Source: Puniceicoccales bacterium
Lineage (GTDB): Bacteria > Verrucomicrobiota > Verrucomicrobiia > Opitutales > LL51
NCBI GenBank assembly: GCA_031278845.1
Contig: JAITJQ010000034.1
Coordinates: forward strand, 1-8,598
Reading direction: 5' to 3'
Length of the DNA stretch: 8,598 bases
In this document: positions 1-6,041 of the stretch, one piece after another
Position numbering within the stretch: position 1 is the stretch's first letter
Layout of the letters: the number at the start of each line of letters is the position of its first letter
Notes under the pieces: model-generated
Told to the model about the DNA's origin: nothing
Database searches by the model: none
Seen by the model: the letters and a program-made list of their open reading frames with translations, nothing else
Program-made: the position numbers and the translations under genes

Positions 1-2
1 TT

Positions 3-899
3 TACTATGCGGCGTATACCTACTCCCATCAATTGTCGGAGGAGATTTTACCAGAGCCTGATTGGTATAAAGGACTCAAACCTGTGTACGCGATACAATT
101 TTTGGACTATGATACGCAAAGGATACGGGGAATCCAAGCCAGGAAAGGTGAAAAAGATTTAGATCAGTTGTTTCTCCAGGAAGTCAAAGCTCATCCGATG
201 CCAGAAGATGCATTCATGAAGTATTACGTTATGGTAGATCAATTTTCTAGTCAAAAAGTGAAGCGGGGTATTCATCTTATTCAAATTGAATTGCCTCGGG
301 TAACAAGAATCAGGGGACTGTCGCCAAGGCAGGAAGATTTTGTTGAAAGATCCGAGGAATTTAGTCTTTCGGATTGGTGGTATTGCGTTTTAAAACATGC
401 CGAAGAGTTTGATGTTACCGAATTTGGGGACGAATACGGAGATAAAAGTAATAAACTTGTTCATATGCCGAAGCCGGTGTACAATGCCTTTAAGATGCTT
501 AGGCGGGAAGCATGGGGATCGGAGTTACGAGATAGTTATAATCGGGAAGCGAGTGAGATGGGAGTATATAGTACGGCGATAGCCGTCGAACACCAGGAAG
601 GCCTTCAGAAAGGCCGCGAAGAAGGCCGCAAAGAAGGTATCATGCTAGGAGGCTTTATCGAACAATTTATTCTTTTGAGAAAATTGGGTCCAAAATCACT
701 GCAGCGAATAAAACGAAATCAACCAGATGAGGAATGGATTCGGGCGGTTTGGAATAAGAGGGAAGCAGAAATGGCAGAACTTGAAAGTGGAGAAGAGGAG
801 GAAGAAGAAGTTCTCGCGGGGAGGACTTTTGATGACTTCATTGCCTATTTAAGAGCAGAAGGAGTGATAAGAAAAGGTGGTGAAAGAAATCCAGCCTAG
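3..899 (+). CDS. Rpn family recombination-promoting nuclease / PD-(D/E)XK transposase, 5'-partial
   Basis: The frame is open to the left edge. Codons before the first possible start (TTG at 33) still read YYAAYTYSHQL, which together with KGLKPVYAIQFLDYD matches the segment just after the catalytic core in Rpn/PDDEXK_2 proteins. The gene therefore begins upstream and TTG 33 is not the real start. The D and ExK/QxK catalytic residues should lie outside the window, so activity cannot be judged. The C-terminal part has the family's typical charged repeat (QKGREEGRKEG, bases about 607-636), then a helical segment, a run of six glutamates and a final FDDFIAYLRAEG segment. Family members are DNA endonucleases tied to recA-independent recombination and, in E. 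coli, to phage defence. An ATG at 642 preceded by AAGAAGG could start a separate small C-terminal product. The gene ends at TAG 897-899, next to the decayed toxin gene. Family assignment is confident; function is inferred. Confidence 0.8.
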   Translation, partial: YYAAYTYSHQLSEEILPEPDWYKGLKPVYAIQFLDYDTQRIRGIQARKGEKDLDQLFLQEVKAHPMPEDAFMKYYVMVDQFSSQKVKRGIHLIQIELPRVTRIRGLSPRQEDFVERSEEFSLSDWWYCVLKHAEEFDVTEFGDEYGDKSNKLVHMPKPVYNAFKMLRREAWGSELRDSYNREASEMGVYSTAIAVEHQEGLQKGREEGRKEGIMLGGFIEQFILLRKLGPKSLQRIKRNQPDEEWIRAVWNKREAEMAELESGEEEEEEVLAGRTFDDFIAYLRAEGVIRKGGERNPA

Positions 900-1687
900 C
901 AGGAAGAACTTTCCCGGAACTTAGGTATAGATATGTTATAGCAAAAGCGGAGGTCTGTTTAGTAGCAAGCTGCAACTCAGTGCTTAGATACTATTTGGCA
1001 AGGCTTCAAAGAAGGACAAAATGCTGCAGCAAAAGCTTGAAGATGTTGCGGCTCCCTGGGGGTTCTCTTGCTTCATTATGGGATATCTTTAGTTGTCAAT
1101 GCCCGCAATTTCTATACCACAGGGCGCAAAAAATTCTTTCTTGCGATTGGGATTCGGAGCAATACGCAGTAGACGATGCGACGATTATCAATGCGGCAAG
1201 GAAAATCTCTGGACTGAACGGTGGCGGCTTAGGGAACCTGATAAAAGCAGGTAAGAAAGCTATCGAAATTGTTAAAGAAATTACAAATCCCAATGCTATT
1301 GAAAATGCTGTAAAATTGTCTTGGGCGATTTAAAAAGCCGTAAAACCCGGAACGAAGGCCGTCAAGAAGAGTCTTCCAAAACCACTCGCTAAAGCCGTTC
1401 CAAGCACAGAAAGGATTGTGAATACGCTTGCAGATTGTGCCAAATACATTGAGAGTAAAATTACCAGTGGAATATGTAAAAAACATAAATCAATTGATGG
1501 AAGGGAAACCTATGAAATAATCAAAGGGGATGGCATATTGAAAAAAGGAGATTTACTTACCAAAGATACCGGACATTATGAATGGGAGTTCTTTAATGAA
1601 AGAGGGAAGCATAAAGGAGCTATCGATCTCAAAATGGGAATAATATACAAACCAGCAGATCCTTTGAGGTGCTTAAATGTAAAATAA
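884..1687 (+). pseudogene. Decayed polymorphic toxin with colicin E3-like cytotoxic C-terminus
   Basis: No single frame spans this stretch, but protein-like pieces follow one another. In the frame of position 980, bases 884-985 read ...YVIAKAEVCLVASCNSVL. The sense then moves to the frame of 966, reading LDTIWQGFKEGQNAAAKA before a TGA at 1038 and NARNFYTTGRKKFFLAIG further on. From about 1170 it returns to the first frame (VDDATIINAARKISGLNGG). That frame has an in-frame TAA at 1331-1333, after which coding sense resumes at once (KAVKPGTKAVKKSLPKPLAK) and continues to TAA 1685-1687. The tail DTGHYEWEFFNERGKHKGAI, followed by D and a KPADPLR motif, resembles the catalytic end of colicin E3/pyocin-type cytotoxins (YEWD...GQHLGSFDPKTG...KGPDPKR), which cleave 16S rRNA. 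Only the C-terminal end of a larger secreted toxin seems to remain. The last 89 codons could in principle start at GTG 1418. Toxin identity is inferred from motif memory; pseudogene status follows from the frame breaks. Confidence 0.6.
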
Positions 1688-1691
1688 AGCA

Positions 1692-1973
1692 ATGAAATTT
1701 TGTTGTGAGGATATGAAAAGAAGAGTTGAACAAAAGTGTGATATTCACGAAAATGTATTCGAGTGTCCTGATAATGTAATTTACTATAGTCAAACTTTAG
1801 ATGAATATGGATTGATTAAGCAAAGATCAAGGTGTTCAAAATCCTATCTGATCGATACTCGCTTTTACAACAGGTCTAATAAACTAACTTTAGACTTTTC
1901 CATAATATTTACTAAACCGGTGTTATTAAAAAAAGTTTACACCACTTGTCAACCAATAAATCCCTCCACGTAA
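1692..1973 (+). CDS. DUF6980-like small protein, possible (degenerate) immunity protein
   Basis: The gene starts four bases after the toxin-like frame ends, the usual position of an immunity gene. The first 60 or so residues fit the DUF6980 pattern as I recall it: CCEDM near the N-terminus, C-x2-H, ECPDN, YYS and DEYGLI. Members normally continue with HDGG...I..(F/Y)CPWCGKKLP. Here the order is kept but the residues are not: KQRSRCSKSYLIDTRF is followed by YNRSNKLT where CPWCGKKLP is expected. Several of these differences are one base away from the expected codon (TAC for TGC, AGG for TGG, TCT for TGT). The rest, to residue 93, looks like random read-through. Zinc binding at the C-terminal end has probably been lost, so this may be a pseudogene decaying together with its toxin. 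No strong ribosome binding site is present. The family call is moderately sure and the immunity role is inferred from position. Confidence 0.5.
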   Translation: MKFCCEDMKRRVEQKCDIHENVFECPDNVIYYSQTLDEYGLIKQRSRCSKSYLIDTRFYNRSNKLTLDFSIIFTKPVLLKKVYTTCQPINPST

Positions 1974-2072
1974 AATTAAATGCCTTTTTTGTAAATCATG
2001 AAAAATTGCAAACTACTTGGGCATCGCTCAGCATGCCTCCGGAAGAAAAGATGTCGCTCGCTTTGAAGCGTA

Positions 2073-2678
2073 TTACTTCTTACCGGGAGAAGCCGTCTCG
2101 CCACTTTCTGCCGCACTGGCTTCCTCTGCTTCACCAATACAGGCGATGACGATACCCTTCGGATCGCCAATGTATTCAACACCTTCAAATGGTGGTAAAT
2201 CTTTGACGTGGATGCTCTGCCCCGCATGGAGATCCGTAACATCAATCTCTATGGTCTCAATGAGATGTTCCGGTAAACAGCGTATCACAACCTTATGGCG
2301 TACCACTTCGAGCATCGCCTTTTCGTTTTTAACTCCATAGGCCTCACCTCTGACGTGAACCGGAACGGTCGTTATAAATGTCTCTCCAATCGAAATCTCT
2401 TGGAAATCGACGTGCATAAAGCGATCCGTGATCGTATTGCGCTGGACTTCCGTAATAATTGTGAGAATCGTTTTTTCATCGCTGGAAAGTTGAACCGTAG
2501 CCGCCGCATCACCCTTTTCCCTCATTAACATACGAAATTCTACATCGTCGATACTCACCGGAAAGGAGCCCGATTTACCGTAAATGACAGACGGAATACG
2601 TCCCGTTTTACGTAATCTCGATGCCGGATGGCGCCCCTTTTCCGTACGATTTGCAAATGAAAGTTGCAATTGCTTCAT
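2073..2678 (-). CDS. rplY: 50S ribosomal protein bL25, long CTC form
   Basis: This 201-residue protein is the 5S rRNA-binding ribosomal protein bL25 of the CTC/TL5 type. Residues 1 to about 95 form the L25 domain, with the characteristic R-x-SRLRKTGRIPSVIYGK start and RNTITDRFMHVDFQEI segment. Residues about 96-180 form the TL5-type beta domain (VPVHVRGEAYGVKN, LPEHLIETIEIDVTDLHAGQ, GVEYIGDPKGIVIACI). A short Glu/Ala/Ser-rich tail ends in PGKK. The length is normal for the two-domain form. The ATG at 2678 begins right at the family N-terminus (MKQLQL); upstream on the minus strand only a weak GGGA lies near the start. In many bacteria this gene is followed by pth, but nothing recognisable follows here within the 100 bases before the DUF6980-like gene. 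It is convergent with the toxin/immunity remnant and divergent from the OTU protease gene. Confidence 0.95.
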   Translation of the reverse strand: MKQLQLSFANRTEKGRHPASRLRKTGRIPSVIYGKSGSFPVSIDDVEFRMLMREKGDAAATVQLSSDEKTILTIITEVQRNTITDRFMHVDFQEISIGETFITTVPVHVRGEAYGVKNEKAMLEVVRHKVVIRCLPEHLIETIEIDVTDLHAGQSIHVKDLPPFEGVEYIGDPKGIVIACIGEAEEASAAESGETASPGKK

Positions 2679-2888
2679 ATAATCCCAATAACTAAGAAAA
2701 TTGATTGGATTGCAAGGTAAAAGATCTTAATAAACTCATCGACTTAAAATGGGTTTGCCTATTTCTTGAAAATTGTAATCTAAAAGGCGGTTTTTTTTGC
2801 GTTTCAGGTAAAATTGTTATTTTTATTTTAATCCATTTGAAATGTTTTTCTTGAAAAAAATAGATCCAACGTTATAGTTCAAAAAAAA
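2679..2888. other. AT-rich divergent intergenic region between rplY and the OTU protease gene
   Basis: These 210 bases separate the two divergent starts and hold no open frame of note. They are very AT-rich and include a T8 run at 2791-2798. For rplY, a minus-strand TTGCAA (2715-2710) lies 17 bases from GTTATT (2692-2687), a poor promoter candidate. The plus-strand promoter is listed separately. Confidence 0.5.
2851..2878 (+). promoter_or_regulatory. Sigma70-like promoter of the OTU protease gene
   Basis: TTGAAA (2851-2856) and TATAGT (2873-2878) are separated by 16 bases, five of six matches to consensus in each box. Transcription would start around 2884-2886, only about 3-5 bases before the ATG at 2889. 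No Shine-Dalgarno sequence is present, so the message would be essentially leaderless. An A9 run (2881-2889) covers the likely start site and the A of the ATG. Confidence 0.5.
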
Positions 2889-3674
2889 ATGAGAAAAGAT
2901 AGAGAGAATATTTGGTTTTGGTTAGTTGCGATATCTATAATGGTACTCGCAATGTGTGTCCTATCACTGCAAATTATCGAATTACACCAGAAGAATAACC
3001 CCGGAAAGACAGTGCAACATAAGGTGGTATCCGTAACCGCTCCCGAGGAACCGGTTGCGGCGGTCGAAGAAAAAAAGACCGTTGAGGTGCCTAAAAAGCC
3101 TGGAGTTCCCGTCGATCAACGTCCACGTGCCATACTGTCGAAGGCAATGCGTACGCCTAAATTCATGCGGGAATTTGATCGCGTCCTCTACGATGTTCCT
3201 TACGATGGTAATTGTGGATTTTGGGCCGTGTTGCGTGGATTGAAGCCGGGTGATGAACTCATCCGTTCAGACGAAATCATGGACCTTAAACATTCGGCGG
3301 CAAAATGTGCTGCGAAGACAGAATTTGGGCCGTCGCGACAGGAAATTGGACGCATGTTCGGCGGAAATGAATGGCTCGATACGGGGGCACTTCCCTATGT
3401 TGCGCATGTACTGAAACACAATATTATCGTTTCGAGTTCGGATAAGAATTTTGGCTATGATCTCTTTACGGAGGAGGGTGAAGCATTTCACTATGACTCA
3501 ATCGATGAAATTCATAAGGAGGCGGCCGATGAAAAAACGATTTGGCTTCACAATATTGATAATGCCCATTGGACCGTAGCTATTCATGAGGAGCAAAAAA
3601 TGGAGGTCGACGAAAATGGCGAAACGTTGGCAGAGCCGGAAAAACATGAAACCTATTTCCTCGTTAATCCTTAG
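2889..3674 (+). CDS. Membrane-anchored OTU-like cysteine protease
   Basis: The protein has 261 residues. Residues 8-30 form one hydrophobic membrane segment after a short basic N-terminus, consistent with a signal anchor that places the rest outside the cytoplasm. Residues about 35-90 are a Pro/Lys/Glu/Val-rich linker. From about residue 95 comes an OTU (ovarian tumour) protease-like domain: VPYDGNCGFWAV carries the D-G-N-C motif with predicted nucleophile Cys109 and Asp106. A middle helix follows (EWLDTGALPYVAHVLKHNII), and NAHWTVAI supplies the predicted catalytic His227 followed by the usual aromatic residue. OTU enzymes cleave ubiquitin or related isopeptide bonds; bacterial ones known from Legionella and Chlamydia are effectors that act in host cells. 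Here the substrate is unknown and the anchor suggests a surface or periplasmic location. The gene stands alone, with its own promoter just before the ATG. Fold assignment is good; a role in host interaction is inferred. Confidence 0.75.
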   Translation: MRKDRENIWFWLVAISIMVLAMCVLSLQIIELHQKNNPGKTVQHKVVSVTAPEEPVAAVEEKKTVEVPKKPGVPVDQRPRAILSKAMRTPKFMREFDRVLYDVPYDGNCGFWAVLRGLKPGDELIRSDEIMDLKHSAAKCAAKTEFGPSRQEIGRMFGGNEWLDTGALPYVAHVLKHNIIVSSSDKNFGYDLFTEEGEAFHYDSIDEIHKEAADEKTIWLHNIDNAHWTVAIHEEQKMEVDENGETLAEPEKHETYFLVNP

Positions 3675-3814
3675 GCTTCAGTTCGCAATTTATCGCTAAA
3701 CGAAATGCAACGTCGATAAGTTTATAAAGAATCCCGGTCGGTGGACATCCTGGTTTTTAACACGCCGCTCGCTCCCACCCTCTACCTTCAGCCTTGATGC
3801 TACCTTCGCATTTG
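3675..3814. other. Intergenic stretch with a possible minus-strand coding remnant
   Basis: Between the OTU gene and the kinase-like fragment no clear gene is present. On the minus strand a frame from about 3831 down to TAG at 3698-3696 is open and reads protein-like (NAKVASRLKVEGGSERRVKN and on). It is shifted relative to the kinase frame. It may be a frameshifted continuation of that pseudogene or chance; I recognise no domain. Confidence 0.25.
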
Positions 3815-4210
3815 TCAAGTAATTTCCTTGAACATGCCAAAATCGACGAAGTAACAGGGGTAATTTGGGTCAGGATTATTTTCTATGACGATATTTCCAG
3901 GCCTTATATCACCGAAAATAAAACCCAATCTGTGCAGAACGGAAAGCACACGAAAGAGATTTGATGCGCGCAATATGGCTATTCTGAAGTCATCGGGATA
4001 ACCATCGGTGTAGGGTGCTTCTCTAGCTTTCAGCGCCTCGTAAGCATTTCGATCATTTATGCGTTTTTGAACAAGTCTGCCATCCGTAGTTTTCCCAAAG
4101 CTACATACGAGGAATCGTATATTGGGTTGCAGGATTGGTGGTATCACACCCATACGATACGCTTCAGTTACAGCTGCTACGGAAGCAGGTGGTTCTATTT
4201 CGGAATGGAA
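3815..4210 (-). pseudogene. Protein-kinase-like fragment (catalytic loop and DFG only)
   Basis: The minus-strand frame is open from 4210 (after TAA 4213-4211) to TGA 3817-3815. The first ATG is at 4153, but the codons before it already read protein-like (EIEPPASVAAVTEAYR), so the natural N-terminus appears to be lost. The recognisable part is LHRLGFIFGDIRPGNIVI, a protein-kinase-type catalytic loop in which GD and N fill the D-x4-N positions of HRDLKPEN, followed after about 14 residues by VDFG, the metal-binding DFG motif. The frame stops eight residues after the DFG motif, so activation loop and C-lobe are missing; no glycine-rich loop is visible at the front. It is therefore best described as a broken fragment of a eukaryotic-like or atypical kinase, 112 codons from ATG 4153. 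The next gene, rpmF, is divergent. The exact kinase family cannot be told from this piece. Confidence 0.6.
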
Positions 4211-4233
4211 TTATAATAATTTTTTTTAAAAAC

Positions 4234-4270
4234 TTGACGGCGAAGGTCTTCTGTCTTTTATGGATATAGA
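4234..4270 (+). promoter_or_regulatory. Candidate promoter region of rpmF-plsX
   Basis: TTGACG (4234-4239) is a good -35 box. The downstream -10 is ambiguous: TATGGA (4259-4264) lies 19 bases away and TATAGA (4265-4270) 25 bases away. Either would give a very short leader before the rpmF ATG at 4283, and no Shine-Dalgarno sequence is seen. Confidence 0.35.
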
Positions 4271-4282
4271 ATTTTATTCAAA

Positions 4283-4459
4283 ATGGCACAGCCGAAAAGA
4301 AAACAGTCAAAACAGAGAAGCCGTAAGCGACGGGGAGCGAATCGCTTCATTGCCCCACAATTCTCTAGAAATGCCGATGGTTCATTATTTGTAATGCATC
4401 ACGTTGATCCCGTTACAGGAATTTACCGTGGCCGCCAGGTCATTACACCCAAAGAATAA
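4283..4459 (+). CDS. rpmF: 50S ribosomal protein bL32
   Basis: This is a 58-residue basic protein starting MAQPKRKQSKQRSRKRRGAN, the diagnostic bL32 N-terminus (PKRK-x-SK-x-R-x3RR). Its C-terminal half (MHHVDPVTGIYRGRQVI) corresponds to the bL32 segment that often carries a zinc site. No cysteines are present here, so it is the zinc-free form. bL32 is a structural component of the large ribosomal subunit. It lies directly before plsX with no gap to the next possible start, the conserved rpmF-plsX arrangement linking ribosome and phospholipid synthesis. The ATG at 4283 is fixed by the family start. No clear ribosome binding site precedes it; the upstream bases are AT-rich. Confidence 0.93.
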   Translation: MAQPKRKQSKQRSRKRRGANRFIAPQFSRNADGSLFVMHHVDPVTGIYRGRQVITPKE

Positions 4460-4471
4460 TTGTACCCATTA

Positions 4472-5503
4472 ATGAGCTTTCCGTCACGTGTTATTGCCGT
4501 TGATGTTATGGGAGCCGATTTGGGGCCCGGCGAAATTATTAAAGGGGTTGTCGATGCCCTGTGTGATGGGGGGGATTATCGCGTAATTTTAGTGGGCGAT
4601 CGGGATATCATCCGGGAAAACCTCGAAAGACAATACGGGGGGGATTGTTCGCGCCTTGAGATTATCCATACTTCTGAAGTAATTTCGATGGAGGAAAAAC
4701 CACTCCAAGCCTTCCGTACCAAGAAAGATGCATCCGTTGTGCGGGCAATTGAGTTGGTCCAGTCCGGTAGGGCCAGCGCCCTGTTGAGCTGCGGCAATAC
4801 GGGCAGTCTAATGGCAGGGAGTACCCTGAAATTACGCCCCATGGAAGGCGTCGAGCGTCCGGCACTGGCGACGGTCATGCCCACGCTGAATAACTACATC
4901 GTCCTCCTCGATGTGGGCGCGAATCCGAATACGACGCCGTTGCAGATGATGCACAATGCGATCTTGGGGGGCGATTATTGTACGCGCGTTTTAGGTATTG
5001 AAAAACCGAGGATCGGGTTACTGACGATTGGAACCGAGGAAGGTAAGGGGAATGAGGTTACTTTAATGGCCCATGAAGTTTTGAAAAAAATCAGTGATCT
5101 CATCCATTACGTGGGATTAATCGAAGGGTTTCAAATTTTTAGGGGCGAAGTGGATGTGGTCGTTTGCGATGGTTTCGTGGGGAATATTTTGCTCAAAACA
5201 TTGGAGTCACTTATTGTACAATTGAAAGCGTATATCAAAGAAGAATTTATGAAAAATCCACTGAGAATGTTAGGAGCGGTATTATCGAAGGGCGTTTTCG
5301 CGGCTTTGAGGGAGCGCTTAAATCCGGAAACCTATGGGGCCGCGAGTTTATTGGGATTAAATGGCGTGGTACTAAAATCCCATGGATCGAGTACACACCG
5401 TGCCATCCGTAGTGCAATGAAGGTGGCAGTGTCGGTAGCGGGACAGGAAGCTACGCACACTTGCCATAAAAAAATCAATTTAGCCAATGAGAAAATTATG
5501 TAA
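4472..5503 (+). CDS. plsX: Phosphate acyltransferase PlsX
   Basis: PlsX converts acyl-ACP and phosphate to acyl-phosphate, the acyl donor used by PlsY in the first step of phospholipid synthesis; it is a peripheral membrane enzyme. Family motifs appear in order: AVDVMGADLGPGEII near the N-terminus, SCGNTGSLMAGSTLKLRP followed by GVERPA, LLDVGANPNTTPLQMMHNA, RIGLLTIGTEEGKGNEV, GLIEGFQIFRGEVDVVVCDG continuing FVGNILLKTLE, and LLGLNGVVLKSHGSS close to the end. The length from ATG 4472 is 343 residues, normal for the family. An in-frame TTG at 4460, directly after the rpmF stop, would add four residues, but the ATG fits the family start better. Translation is probably coupled to rpmF, since the stop and start are 12 bases apart and no Shine-Dalgarno sequence is obvious. 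The usual next gene, fabH, is absent downstream. The identification is secure. Confidence 0.95.
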   Translation: MSFPSRVIAVDVMGADLGPGEIIKGVVDALCDGGDYRVILVGDRDIIRENLERQYGGDCSRLEIIHTSEVISMEEKPLQAFRTKKDASVVRAIELVQSGRASALLSCGNTGSLMAGSTLKLRPMEGVERPALATVMPTLNNYIVLLDVGANPNTTPLQMMHNAILGGDYCTRVLGIEKPRIGLLTIGTEEGKGNEVTLMAHEVLKKISDLIHYVGLIEGFQIFRGEVDVVVCDGFVGNILLKTLESLIVQLKAYIKEEFMKNPLRMLGAVLSKGVFAALRERLNPETYGAASLLGLNGVVLKSHGSSTHRAIRSAMKVAVSVAGQEATHTCHKKINLANEKIM

Positions 5504-5514
5504 TTTTTGGCTAA
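5480..5514 (-). terminator. Inverted repeat at the end of plsX, terminator-like on the minus strand
   Basis: TTAGCCAA (5480-5487) pairs with TTGGCTAA (5507-5514), and inside it AAATTA (5493-5498) pairs with TAATTT (5501-5506). The repeat spans the plsX stop codon. In the plus direction no T run follows. In the minus direction the hairpin is followed, after five bases, by seven Ts (5474-5468), which suits a minus-strand transcript better. It could serve as a weak bidirectional end. Confidence 0.3.
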
Positions 5515-6041
5515 TTTAGTGCGTCCTTCAATACGGCAAATTGTGGGCATGCGGGTTGCCGTTCCCGAGGGAAGTTTTCTCCTCTTTCCTGCGCTTGCCA
5601 GTACTCCCAGGGCAATTTTTTGTCCCCAAGTTCGGAATCCATTCCATCCTAATTGTTGCGAAATGCGTAAAAGGCCCAGTGCCAGTTATTCGCCGTAAAG
5701 ATTGCGATTAAATCTGCAAAATATTGGCTCCTTTCATTTCCGATTAGGCTATCCCCTTTCGGTTGATGTCAAGTGTATTATGTAGGTGATCAACGGTTTG
5801 TTATTTGGAGCTATTCCTCGGGGATGTATACCAGGAATTCGAGAGGTATTTATGGAATCCGATGGATGAAATGCGATGTCATTCATCATAATATGCTTGA
5901 TTATATGTAATATTTTCTTGTGTGAAAAGATATTTGCAGCAAATGAAAACAATCAAAAATTCTTCAAGAATTAGGAGAATCGTTAGATCTTTTCTTTTGT
6001 GATTGTTTTTTATGGGAAAATTTATAGTGTAGGAACAAGTT
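5504..6041. other. 538-base region without a convincing gene
   Basis: Open frames here are short and without recognisable domains. A minus-strand frame across about 5520-5690 reads somewhat protein-like (LALGLLRISQQLGWNGFRTW, then KRRKLPSGTATRMPTICRIE). Another minus-strand frame gives a 43-codon piece (MDSELGDKKLPWEYWQAQER onward) that ends at about 5516. Either could be the relic of a gene whose transcript ended at the hairpin overlapping the plsX stop; I cannot identify a family. The part from about 5700 to 6041 is AT-rich, has frequent stops and probably contains the promoter for the pseudopilin genes. A TATAGT at 6023-6028 is too close to the start to sit well with the AGGA ribosome site at 6031-6034. 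Confidence 0.4.

Noticed and set aside
33..35. TTG 33 as the start of the Rpn-like gene
   Set aside because: The ten codons upstream to the window edge already match the family (YYAAYTYSHQL), so the gene begins outside the window.
1096..1486. Minus-strand open frames across the toxin remnant
   Set aside because: They overlap the better-supported plus-strand protein-like pieces, have no recognisable domain and look like antisense shadows.
2017..2072. GCATCGCTCAGCATGC as a terminator after rplY
   Set aside because: Only a four-base stem can form and no T run follows in the minus direction.
1946..2340. Plus-strand and minus-strand short open frames overlapping the 3' part of rplY
   Set aside because: They are shadows of the secure bL25 gene; no family resemblance or ribosome site.
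4576..4884. Minus-strand open frames inside plsX
   Set aside because: The plus strand is PlsX with all family motifs; the antisense frames carry mirror-image codons only.
5749..5952. Minus-strand 67-codon frame in the plsX-pseudopilin gap
   Set aside because: Low-complexity, Ile/His-rich translation without domain, ribosome site or neighbours; likely chance in AT-rich DNA.
6023..6028. TATAGT as -10 box for the first pseudopilin gene
   Set aside because: No -35 box at 16-18 bases, and the resulting start would remove or cut into the AGGA ribosome site at 6031-6034.
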